Origin: Cyanobacteriota bacterium
Lineage (GTDB): Bacteria; Cyanobacteriota; Cyanobacteriia; SKYG9
Assembly: GCA_025054735.1 (NCBI GenBank)
Contig: JANWZG010000239.1
Location: 1 to 6,175, forward strand
Length of the DNA: 6,175 nucleotides
Direction: 5' to 3'
Shown here: one piece after another, positions 1 through 5,666 of the stretch
Layout of the letters: each line of letters opens with the position of its first letter
How positions within the stretch are numbered: the stretch's first letter is position 1
Made by a program: the position numbers and the translations under genes
Notes under the pieces: model-generated
Told to the model about the DNA's origin: nothing
The model's database searches: none
The model's input: the letters and a program-made list of their open reading frames with translations, nothing else

Positions 1-839
1 ACTACTACAGCCACAAGCAGCAACGAACCTGTGACCAGCACTTGACTTAACTGAGTCATGCGTGCTTGCAGTGGCGTTGGCTCAGCTTCCACTGACTGAA
101 TTAGGGTGGCGATGCGTCCTAGCTCTGTTTGCATTCCAATGCGGGTAACGACCATGGTTCCCCGTCCATGTACAACTTCAGTGCCCTGAAACAGAAGGTT
201 AACCCGATCGCCCAAGGGTGTATCTTCAGCCAGGTTGACATCAACTTGCTTGTTCACCGCATGAGCTTCGCCCGTTAGGGCTGCTTCTCGCACTTGCAGA
301 TTTGCCGCTTCTAGCACTCGACCATCGGCTGGAACTTGTATCCCCGCTTCTATTTGCACAATATCTCCAGGCACTAGTTCCTTAGCGGCAATTTCTAGCA
401 GCTTGCCATCTCGAACAACTCGAACCCTAGGGGAGGATAGTTTCTTGAGGGCAGCTAGAGCTTTTTCGGCGCGACTTTCCTGAACATATCCAAGAATGCC
501 ATTGAGAAGTACGATTAGGGCAATAGCGATCGTGTCCTTAAAGGGGACTTCACCTGAGAGCTTGCCTTGCCACAGAGCTAGTAAATCTAAAATGCCGGAA
601 ATAACCGCTACCCCAATCAGCATCAACAACATAACGTTACTAAACTGATCGAGCAGAATTTCCCAAGCATTCCGACCGCCGGATTCCTCCAGCTCATTAG
701 CACCATAGTAACGTTGACGATTTAAGACCTCAGGAGTGCTCAGACCTAACTGTCGATCGCTCTGCAACAGCAAAAGCACTTTACTAGCAGTCAGAGTATG
801 CCACGCCGTTGCCTGATCAGGAAGAAGAGATACAGTCAT
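1..839 (-). CDS. Cation-transporting P-type ATPase, type II (calcium-type), N-terminal part
   Basis: This is the first 279 codons of a P-type ATPase; the gene runs off the left edge, so the phosphorylation (DKTGT), nucleotide-binding and C-terminal membrane regions are not visible. The product would be an inner- or thylakoid-membrane ATP-driven cation pump. Visible parts in order: a cation-ATPase N-terminal domain (about 10-55), membrane helices M1 (about 60-90) and M2 (about 102-120) followed by the ESRAEKAL stretch, the actuator domain with PGDIV (157-161), PADGR (170-174) and TGEA (189-192), then TPLQ (255-258) and the start of M3 (about 263-279). TPLQ and the M2 exit are typical of the PacL/SERCA/PMCA group, so calcium is the likeliest ion, but the ion-binding residues lie outside the window. 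The ATG at 839 is chosen because the same frame has no other ATG before a stop at 888-890. There is no clear Shine-Dalgarno. The actuator loop has Ala where most relatives have Ser (TGES). Confidence 0.93.
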   Translation of the reverse strand, partial: MTVSLLPDQATAWHTLTASKVLLLLQSDRQLGLSTPEVLNRQRYYGANELEESGGRNAWEILLDQFSNVMLLMLIGVAVISGILDLLALWQGKLSGEVPFKDTIAIALIVLLNGILGYVQESRAEKALAALKKLSSPRVRVVRDGKLLEIAAKELVPGDIVQIEAGIQVPADGRVLEAANLQVREAALTGEAHAVNKQVDVNLAEDTPLGDRVNLLFQGTEVVHGRGTMVVTRIGMQTELGRIATLIQSVEAEPTPLQARMTQLSQVLVTGSLLLVAVV

Positions 840-936
840 GGGGTAATGTAGACATGGATAAGATGTTGATGAAGTAACCAATTGCAACTACTGCGAGCAT
901 CCAGAGGCACAGAACCTTTCTAGATAACACCGCCAT
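817..936 (-). CDS. Possible small single-span membrane protein overlapping the ATPase start
   Basis: This is a 39-codon open frame beginning at the ATG at 936 and ending with TGA at 817-819, so its last 23 bases overlap the ATPase start in another frame. The predicted peptide has a basic N-terminus (Arg6, Lys7), a hydrophobic run of about 20 residues (roughly 8-27, with CLWMLAVVAIGYF at its core) and a short polar tail ending in three serines: the look of a one-span membrane peptide. I do not recognise a family. No convincing Shine-Dalgarno precedes it (GAAAGAC only). If real, the overlap would suggest translational coupling to, or partnership with, the pump, as some P-type ATPases have small membrane partners. 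An ORF this short can arise by chance, so the call is tentative. Confidence 0.25.
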   Translation of the reverse strand: MAVLSRKVLCLWMLAVVAIGYFINILSMSTLPHDCISSS

Positions 937-1138
937 GTCTTTCAATTCTGAACAGACACGCTTAGTTTACAGTAACTGCCACTACTCCCTAACCACTAAT
1001 CATAAGGCTTAACGATGCGCTTATACAGCCTTGACATGTAGGGCCAAGTATATGTAAGGATTGGTTTTTTCGTGGGTTATAGTTTTCTAGCTGGTGTCAG
1101 CTTAAGGGTTCAGTGTAGGCAACCATAGAAGCAGCAAC
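840..1138. other. Spacer between lptC and the ATPase gene
   Basis: This spacer of about 300 bases holds the candidate ATPase promoter, most of the possible 39-codon peptide, and a short hairpin (AGCTG at 1089-1093 pairing with CAGCT at 1098-1102) that has no U-run on the minus strand and so is not a terminator for lptC. On the plus strand a weak stem, CCAA/TTGG, runs into six T residues near 1063-1070, but there is no plus-strand gene it could serve. I see no tRNA or other RNA gene. Confidence 0.6.
1020..1047 (-). promoter_or_regulatory. Candidate sigma-70 type promoter for the ATPase gene
   Basis: On the minus strand TTGGCC (1047-1042) and TATAAG (1025-1020) are separated by 16 bases, matching 4 of 6 and 5 of 6 of the TTGACA/TATAAT consensus. 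Transcription would start near 1013, giving a leader of about 175 nt to the ATPase ATG at 839 and about 77 nt to the small ORF at 936. This is judged from base matches only. No terminator was seen between lptC and this point, so read-through from lptC is also possible. Confidence 0.35.
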
Positions 1139-2296
1139 TTACGGTACCAATTCAGTTGTGACTCTACCACCGCTAACAACGGCGATTTGTTCGTCTAGCT
1201 TACCTGAAGCCCTAGGCCCGCTCACTTTCAGCGGAGGATTAGTTTGGACGTACACTACATTGCCCTCAGCTTCCACGAATTTCGTGGGTAATGTCCATGT
1301 CAACAGCTCAGCCGTGAGTTGTCCTCCTAGGCGATCGCTACTACCTTGAACATTGCCTACCAATGTCACCACTTGAGTAGCTAAGTTGAGTTGTCCCTGT
1401 GATGCCCTTAGAGTAATCTGTTCGGTGCTGTGTTTAACCACAACAGGCTGATCTGAGGCTACCGTTTGTTGACGTACATTCCACGTCATCACATTACTCC
1501 GAACCGTTAGGGGCGGCGATGCTAGGGCAAAGTTAGCATTTTTTGTTACCTGCACAATTTGAGTGCCCAAATTGACCGTTGCTTGATCCCCACTAGCCCG
1601 ATCAATTTGATCTTCCTTGATAACTCGCTCTAGTTGCACTGGGCGATCGGTCTTTAACAGGCGAGGGGCAATTAACCACTCAACACGGTCTGCTTTCATC
1701 CGCAGCACAGGATTTTTTGCATTCGCAGTCACTCCACCCAAAAACTCCATCCGACGGGCACGACTGTAAGCACGAGCCTCGTTAGCGGTAGCTGTAATCT
1801 GAGGATGGGTTGCTGTCAGGCTGTTACGCACAATCAACACATCATCCTGGGGTCGCCATTCCAGTTCTCGCCCCTTCAGAATGGTACCGTCTTGGGTGTC
1901 AGTTGCCGTAATTTGTCCAGTGAGGAAAATCTTTTTACCGTCTTGCTGCACCTCACCTTCGGTTGCCTTGATTTCAAAGACTTTCTTGCCGTCTTGGTAA
2001 AGTTCGCCAGTGGGGTTTTTGATTTTAGCTACCTTTTGGTCTTGGCTGTAGCGTGCTTGCTGTGCCCGCACCTTCCACACAAGCTGCCCTTTCTCATCTA
2101 CTTGTTCCAGAGTGACATCCTGAAAGGTTAAGCTACCATCAGTGCCTTCCACAGACTCAGCATCTTCAACAAATTGATCAACTGCCCGGTCACGGCGATT
2201 ACAGGCTATAACATTCCCCAACACTGCTACCAGTACAACGATTGCGGCAACCGATCTCCAGCTAGGCTTACGTAAAGACTTGATAGATGCTGTCAT
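1139..2296 (-). CDS. lptC: LPS export ABC transporter periplasmic protein LptC, long lipoprotein form
   Basis: LptC links the LptBFG transporter of the inner membrane to the periplasmic bridge that carries lipopolysaccharide to the outer membrane. The 385-residue product begins with a basic stretch, a hydrophobic segment (about 16-31) and a lipobox-like VIAC ending at Cys32, so it is probably a lipoprotein or a membrane-anchored periplasmic protein. The rest is beta-rich, of the LptC/OstA jelly-roll type: from about residue 56, strand-like units recur with a tryptophan at 74, 147, 207, 272 and 334 and GxV motifs such as LGGV (186-189), VGNV (313-316) and EGNV (344-347). Proteobacterial LptC is about 190 residues, so this protein carries roughly one extra copy of the fold, as I understand cyanobacterial LptC generally does. 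It starts 12 bases after the NYN gene, with GAGGTG just before the ATG as ribosome site, so the two are probably co-transcribed. The other lpt genes are not in the window. Confidence 0.85.
   Translation of the reverse strand: MTASIKSLRKPSWRSVAAIVVLVAVLGNVIACNRRDRAVDQFVEDAESVEGTDGSLTFQDVTLEQVDEKGQLVWKVRAQQARYSQDQKVAKIKNPTGELYQDGKKVFEIKATEGEVQQDGKKIFLTGQITATDTQDGTILKGRELEWRPQDDVLIVRNSLTATHPQITATANEARAYSRARRMEFLGGVTANAKNPVLRMKADRVEWLIAPRLLKTDRPVQLERVIKEDQIDRASGDQATVNLGTQIVQVTKNANFALASPPLTVRSNVMTWNVRQQTVASDQPVVVKHSTEQITLRASQGQLNLATQVVTLVGNVQGSSDRLGGQLTAELLTWTLPTKFVEAEGNVVYVQTNPPLKVSGPRASGKLDEQIAVVSGGRVTTELVP
1331..1338. repeat. HIP1 octamer GCGATCGC
   Basis: This is a perfect copy of the highly iterated palindrome that is strongly over-represented in many cyanobacterial genomes. 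It lies inside lptC and serves here as a taxonomic marker; no local function is implied. Confidence 0.9.
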
Positions 2297-2308
2297 GCCA
2301 CCTCTCGT

Positions 2309-2911
2309 TTATGCATCGCTATCAGTTAAGCTCATCCCGGACAGGGGACGATAGGTATAACCTTGGCGAGGTGTTTTTTGAATATCTTCCTTAATGGAGT
2401 CTAGGTCGATGTAGCGATCAGCAACATTAATCAAACTATCACTCGTCATCGAACGGAGACTAACTACTTCCACCCGTACACCCCGGTAGCTCACAGCGTC
2501 TACTGCGTAAGCCAGATCACCATCCCCGCTGACTAGCACTGCTGTATCGTAAGAGCCAACTAACGCCATCATATCAACTGCAATTTCCACATCCAAATTG
2601 GCCTTTTTAGAACCATCTGGAAGCTGCACTAAGTCCTTGGAGATGACACGATAGCCATTGCGCCGCATCCACAGCAAAAACCCTTGCTGCTTCTCATTGG
2701 TGCGATCTACCCCAGTATAGAAAAAAGACCGTAACAGGCGAGATCCTGCTGTCAATCGACACAATAGCTTGGTGTAATCAATCTCAATACCCAGTTGTAA
2801 TGCCGCATAGAACAGGTTAGACCCGTCAATAAAAATGGCGACCCGACCTCGATTTTCCAATACTTGGTCAGATGTAAGCGTAGTGGTTGAATGTTCCAAG
2901 TTATTTAACAT
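2309..2911 (-). CDS. NYN-domain predicted ribonuclease, LabA-like (DUF88)
   Basis: The 200-residue product is almost entirely a NYN domain, a PIN-like fold expected to cleave RNA with metal ions held by acidic residues. The family pattern is clear: IFIDGSN (26-32, with Asp29 and Asn32), the central helix with Asp107, Glu109 and Asp113, and the VSGDGDL loop (127-133, with Asp130 and Asp132). These residues appear intact, so it is likely catalytically competent. In Synechococcus elongatus the NYN protein LabA acts in circadian output downstream of KaiC, and cyanobacteria carry several paralogues; this one is LabA-like, but the sequence alone cannot say whether it is the clock-linked copy. It looks soluble and cytoplasmic, with no signal or membrane segment. 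The ATG at 2911 is preceded by GAGG about 10 bases upstream. It sits 194 bases after metG and 12 bases before lptC, so it probably heads a two-gene operon with lptC. Confidence 0.88.
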   Translation of the reverse strand: MLNNLEHSTTTLTSDQVLENRGRVAIFIDGSNLFYAALQLGIEIDYTKLLCRLTAGSRLLRSFFYTGVDRTNEKQQGFLLWMRRNGYRVISKDLVQLPDGSKKANLDVEIAVDMMALVGSYDTAVLVSGDGDLAYAVDAVSYRGVRVEVVSLRSMTSDSLINVADRYIDLDSIKEDIQKTPRQGYTYRPLSGMSLTDSDA

Positions 2912-3105
2912 GGTTGTTATGCCTCGGTAATATAAAGGTTCTAGATATCACAAAATGCTTTAAAGAAATGTCAAACAAAGTAGTGCTGAGCCATTGCTCC
3001 CATAGACCCCGATAACCGAGACTGACACCTACTTAGCCCACAGAATTTTTACCCAGCTAATGATTCAAGCCCGTTATCATACAACATCTGGCCTAGTCTA
3101 CGCAG
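2912..3105. other. Spacer between metG and the NYN gene
   Basis: This spacer of 194 bases carries the candidate NYN promoter. A small hairpin, GAGC/GCTC with a four-base loop (2988-2999), is followed on the minus strand by only scattered T residues, so it is at best a weak terminator for metG. No gene or structured RNA was recognised. Confidence 0.5.
2929..2974 (-). promoter_or_regulatory. Candidate promoter of the NYN-lptC operon
   Basis: A perfect TTGACA (2974-2969, minus strand) is followed after 18 bases by TGATAT (2950-2945), which would give a leader of about 27 nt containing the GAGG ribosome site of the NYN gene. A better -10 hexamer, TATATT, lies at 2934-2929 but has no good -35 at normal spacing and would leave a leader of only about 10 nt. 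Either may be used; neither is proven. Confidence 0.4.
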
Positions 3106-4686
3106 TTATGTAGATAGCTCTAGACGTTGAAACACAGGTGATGGTTGCGCCAAAGGCTGCATCGGTTGAAGCGCACCCCAGTTAGCATGAACTGCAAATT
3201 CCGGTAGCAGTTCAGAGCGATTAAAGTCAACCTCATAGCCCAACTGATGATAGACTCTGGTGCTCACCCCAGGTATTACAGGAGAGAGCAGGTACGCTAT
3301 GAGTCGAACAGATTCCAGCACAGCATAGAGAATCTGCCTTACAGCAGCCTGTTCACCTTGTTTATACCGCTTCCAAGGGGCCTGTTCATCGATGAACTTG
3401 TTGCCATAGCGAGCTACAGCTAGTGCCGACTCACAGGCATTGTGTAAGGCTAGATGTTCATAAGATTCACTCACCTCCTTTCCTAAGTTACAAGCTAGGT
3501 TTTTTAAGGGATTCATTAAGGTTGTATCGTTATCATCAATCACAGGCACTACTCCCCCGCAATACTTGTGGGTCATCTGCAAGGTGCGGTTCAGCAGATT
3601 TCCTAAGTCATTAGCCAAATCAGCATTAACAGTGTTGACAAAGCGCTGTTCGTTGAAGTCGCCATCACGTCCAAATTCAATTTCTTTCATGAAGTAGAAA
3701 CGCACGGCATCTGCTCCATAGCGATCAACTAACTGGATTGGGTCAATGGTGTTCCCCAAACTTTTGCCCATCTTTTGTCCATCTTTTGTAAGGAAGCCAT
3801 GACCAAATACAGCATGGGGCAAGGGCAATCCGGCGGAAATCAACATAGCTGGGAAGTACACTGCATGAAACCGCAAAATATCTTTCCCGATCAAATGCAG
3901 ATTAAAGGGATACCACGTCTTAACTGCATTGTCTAGCTTGGGATCATCCTCCGGGTCTAACAGTGCTGTGATATAACCCAAGAGCGCATCAAACCAGACG
4001 TAGAGAGTTTGGGTTGCATCCGTAGGCACAGGAATGCCCCATTGAACGTTAACCCGTGAAATTGAAAAATCTTTCAAGCCTTGACTAACGAAGCTGAGCA
4101 CCTCATTACGCCGACTTTCTGGCTGGATAAAGTCTGGACGTTTCTCGTACAGATCTTCCAAAATGGCCTGATAACGAGATAGGCGGAAAAAGTAGTTTTG
4201 CTCGTCACGCCACTCTACGACCTGATTAGTATGAATGGGGCAGCGGCGATCGTCCAGCAATTCCCGCTCTTCCTTAAACTCTTCGCAGGCAACACAATAC
4301 CAGCCCTGCTGTTGGCTAGAGTAAATATCTCCTTGATCCCATACCCGCTGAAACACATCGTACACAATGGCCGTGTGGCGGGGATCAGTGGTGCGAATAA
4401 AGCGATCGTACTGGATGTTGAGGCGATCCCAAAGTAATCGAAACCCTGAAGCAATGCGATCGCAGTGCTCTTGGGGAGACTGCTGGTGGGCGGCGGCTGC
4501 CCGTTGAATTTTCTGCCCATGCTCATCTAGCCCAGTCACCAAGAGAACTCGCTTGCCGCGCAGTCGCTGAAACCTAGCAATGACATCAGCCGCCATGGTT
4601 GTGTAAGCACTGCCAATATGGGGCAAGTCGTTGACATAGTAAAGGGGTGTTGTTAGAGCAAATGTATCTCTAGCGGAAACACTCAT
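3106..4686 (-). CDS. metG: Methionyl-tRNA synthetase
   Basis: This enzyme charges tRNA-Met with methionine in the cytoplasm, using ATP, and is essential for initiation and elongation. The 526-residue protein shows the class I catalytic core: the HIGH-type signature as HIGS (23-26), TGLDEHGQK (51-59), a single zinc knuckle formed by Cys131, Cys134, Cys149 and His152, the WFDA segment (231-234) of the methionine pocket, HLIGKDI (264-270), and the KMSKS loop as KMGKS (305-309). The anticodon-binding helical domain follows (about 340-500). The protein ends soon after it and lacks the C-terminal Trbp111-like tRNA-binding domain found in the E. coli enzyme. The HIGS and KMGKS variants match what I recall of cyanobacterial and plant-organelle MetRS and are not a sign of damage. 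The ATG at 4686 puts the first catalytic strand (FALTTPLYY) at residue 9, as expected. No Shine-Dalgarno is seen. The gene appears to be transcribed alone, from its own promoter close upstream. Confidence 0.97.
   Translation of the reverse strand: MSVSARDTFALTTPLYYVNDLPHIGSAYTTMAADVIARFQRLRGKRVLLVTGLDEHGQKIQRAAAAHQQSPQEHCDRIASGFRLLWDRLNIQYDRFIRTTDPRHTAIVYDVFQRVWDQGDIYSSQQQGWYCVACEEFKEERELLDDRRCPIHTNQVVEWRDEQNYFFRLSRYQAILEDLYEKRPDFIQPESRRNEVLSFVSQGLKDFSISRVNVQWGIPVPTDATQTLYVWFDALLGYITALLDPEDDPKLDNAVKTWYPFNLHLIGKDILRFHAVYFPAMLISAGLPLPHAVFGHGFLTKDGQKMGKSLGNTIDPIQLVDRYGADAVRFYFMKEIEFGRDGDFNEQRFVNTVNADLANDLGNLLNRTLQMTHKYCGGVVPVIDDNDTTLMNPLKNLACNLGKEVSESYEHLALHNACESALAVARYGNKFIDEQAPWKRYKQGEQAAVRQILYAVLESVRLIAYLLSPVIPGVSTRVYHQLGYEVDFNRSELLPEFAVHANWGALQPMQPLAQPSPVFQRLELST
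4456..4463. repeat. HIP1 octamer GCGATCGC
   Basis: This is a second perfect HIP1 palindrome, inside metG. The same core CGATCG also occurs with altered ends in several other places (for example near 525, 754, 1643, 4246 and 4403), supporting a cyanobacterial origin. Confidence 0.9.
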
Positions 4687-4713
4687 GAAAATTAATGCTA
4701 TAGCTAAACTACT

Positions 4714-4741
4714 ATTATATTAAGAGCTGTAAACACAAGTT
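4714..4741 (-). promoter_or_regulatory. Candidate metG promoter with perfect -10 box
   Basis: A perfect TATAAT lies at 4719-4714 on the minus strand in an AT-rich stretch, placing a transcription start near 4707 and leaving a leader of about 20 nt before the metG ATG at 4686. No good -35 hexamer is present at 16-18 bases; AACTTG (4741-4736) is the nearest at 16. A strong -10 with a poor -35 is common in cyanobacterial promoters. Confidence 0.5.
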
Positions 4742-4785
4742 AGTTATCACGCTGACACTATCCTGACCATTCGCGGATTCCTTCT

Positions 4786-4799
4786 GTACAGTAGTGTAC
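4786..4799. promoter_or_regulatory. 14-base dyad matching the NtcA consensus GTA-N8-TAC
   Basis: The sequence GTACAGTAGTGTAC has perfect five-base arms (GTACA/TGTAC) around four bases and fits the binding pattern of NtcA, the cyanobacterial nitrogen regulator. It lies 100 bases upstream of the metG ATG. The nearest minus-strand TAN3T box (4760-4755) is 25 bases away rather than the usual 22-23, so the classical activated-promoter geometry is not met. A chance match is quite possible. Confidence 0.2.
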
Positions 4800-4801
4800 G
4801 C

Positions 4802-4844
4802 TGCCTGTAGGGTTTGACAGTTAAGCCTTTGCTAAGGACAGGCA
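4802..4844. repeat. Nested inverted repeat (7-base outer arms, inner hairpin)
   Basis: TGCCTGT (4802-4808) pairs perfectly with ACAGGCA (4838-4844). Inside, CCTT (4826-4829) and AAGG (4834-4837) form a second stem with a TGCT loop, and the inner right arm abuts the outer right arm, so the two helices could stack with a 17-base bulge on the left side. No U-run follows on either strand, so it is not an intrinsic terminator. Confidence 0.5.
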
Positions 4845-4887
4845 CTATGGAGTTTAAAGAACCCAGGATCTGGATCTGAATCGACTA

Positions 4888-4915
4888 GGCTAACTCATTT
4901 AGCCCATCAGGCTAA
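4888..4915. repeat. Three-arm alternating hairpin (GGCTAA / TTAGCC / GGCTAA)
   Basis: GGCTAA (4888-4893), TTAGCC (4899-4904) and GGCTAA (4910-4915) are evenly spaced by five bases. The middle arm can pair perfectly with either neighbour, giving two mutually exclusive six-base-pair hairpins with five-base loops. Whether it is transcribed is unknown. Confidence 0.5.
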
Positions 4916-4972
4916 GACTTATCGCATTCGCGCAAGCTTGCTGACAATCCAACACTGAAGGCTGGCTGCGGA

Positions 4973-5010
4973 GGTTTAGGCAAAAGGCAGAAGCCCTTAC
5001 ATGCCTAACC
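4973..5010. repeat. Long imperfect hairpin
   Basis: GGTTTAGGCA (4973-4982) pairs with TGCCTAACC (5002-5010) over nine base pairs with one bulged T, and the interior AAGGC/GCCCTT can extend the stem with one further bulge. It is the most stable-looking stem in the gene-free region apart from the sodB terminator. It has no adjacent U-run, so termination is unlikely; it could be part of a structured RNA. Confidence 0.5.
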
Positions 5011-5062
5011 AATCAGTTCGCACTATCAGACCCTAGTACCCGTCCAACGCTTGGCATATTCA

Positions 5063-5083
5063 TAGCTGCTTTCATAACAGCTA
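5063..5083. repeat. Short inverted repeat TAGCTG/CAGCTA
   Basis: Six-base perfect arms (5063-5068 and 5078-5083) are separated by nine bases. No function is evident. Confidence 0.35.
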
Positions 5084-5590
5084 CTCTAAATGGCTCATAA
5101 CTCTAGGGTAAGCAGTACTAGCTTTTCAATGCTAGCCATTACTCAATGTCGAGAGCACGCATCTATCTAGCTAACCTACCGACCCAGCTAAGCTACAGAT
5201 GTCATGCTCAAACCACGATGGCTTCAGAGAGCACAACTCGCGAGAAGGAGCAGATTACCCTGTGCTAGATAGTTTTACCATTTACACTTCTAGCCCCTAC
5301 TCTAAAATGCCCCTTATCTCAGAGCAATAGTAGCAAAGCTTACATCTGTGTCCTGACTTGGGAAAAACCTAGGACGTAGACAACGCTATGCTAGCGTCGC
5401 CGCGAAGAGTCACAGAACCTTAAGTATTAGTAACTAGTGTAATTGGAAATTCTCTGGACAAAGATTGAGAAAATCCGTAGTTTTACAACCAGCCAAATTA
5501 GCCTTATGCAGCATCTCTAGCTAAGAGAGTATTGGCCATGTATGCAGGGTCATAACTACCTCCTACTAGCAACTAGTACAGACCTGATGC

Positions 5591-5620
5591 AAAAAACGGC
5601 TACAGCAAGCGCTGTAACCG
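5591..5620 (-). terminator. Intrinsic terminator of sodB
   Basis: On the minus strand a ten-base-pair stem (5620-5611 with 5606-5597, containing one G-U pair) closes a four-base loop and is followed at once by six U residues (5596-5591). It lies 46 bases past the sodB stop codon and has no U-run on the other side, so it acts only on leftward transcription. Confidence 0.92.
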
Positions 5621-5666
5621 CCTAACCTTAATCAACGTTTACCCATCCTGGATCTAGGTTGAGGTT

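Larger units (their letters stand above)
4687..5590. other. Gene-free region between sodB terminator and metG
   Basis: About 900 bases without a convincing gene. I read all ATG-initiated frames on both strands; the longest gives 40 codons (plus strand 5146-5268) and resembles nothing known. No tRNA, RNase P RNA, tmRNA or Yfr1 signature was found. The region contains the metG promoter near its left end, an NtcA-like dyad, several inverted repeats listed separately, and an unusual number of CTAG tetranucleotides (14, of which 13 lie between 5032 and 5576). It could hold an unannotated small RNA or decayed sequence. Confidence 0.6.

Noticed and set aside
1805..2131. 108-codon plus-strand frame opposite lptC
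   Set aside because: It is antisense to a well-supported gene; its hydrophobic look comes from the complement of polar lptC codons.
4215..4526. 103-codon minus-strand frame within metG
   Set aside because: It lies wholly inside the well-supported metG frame and encodes no recognisable protein; it is a shadow.
3106..4686. HIGS and KMGKS in place of HIGH and KMSKS as signs of an inactive synthetase
   Set aside because: Both variants are, to my knowledge, usual in cyanobacterial and plant-organelle MetRS, and the zinc ligands and other core motifs are intact.
4786..4799. LexA (SOS) box
   Set aside because: The cyanobacterial LexA pattern has four bases between the GTAC and GTWC halves; here six separate GTAC from GTAC.
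4814..4819. Plus-strand TTGACA as a -35 box for a hidden gene or RNA
   Set aside because: No acceptable -10 hexamer lies 15-19 bases downstream, and no plus-strand gene follows.
5146..5268. 40-codon plus-strand ORF in the gene-free region
   Set aside because: It has no ribosome site, no recognisable family, an ordinary mixed composition with no domain or membrane segment, and a length expected by chance.
5230..5276. AGCACA/TGTGCT hairpin followed by TTTT as a plus-strand terminator
   Set aside because: The stem is only six pairs with a 25-base loop, the T-run is short and six bases away, and there is no plus-strand gene upstream.
5195..5349. ACAGATGT and ACATCTGT as a distant inverted repeat
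   Set aside because: The eight-base arms are about 145 bases apart with no flanking extension or duplication, so chance is sufficient and an insertion element is not supported.
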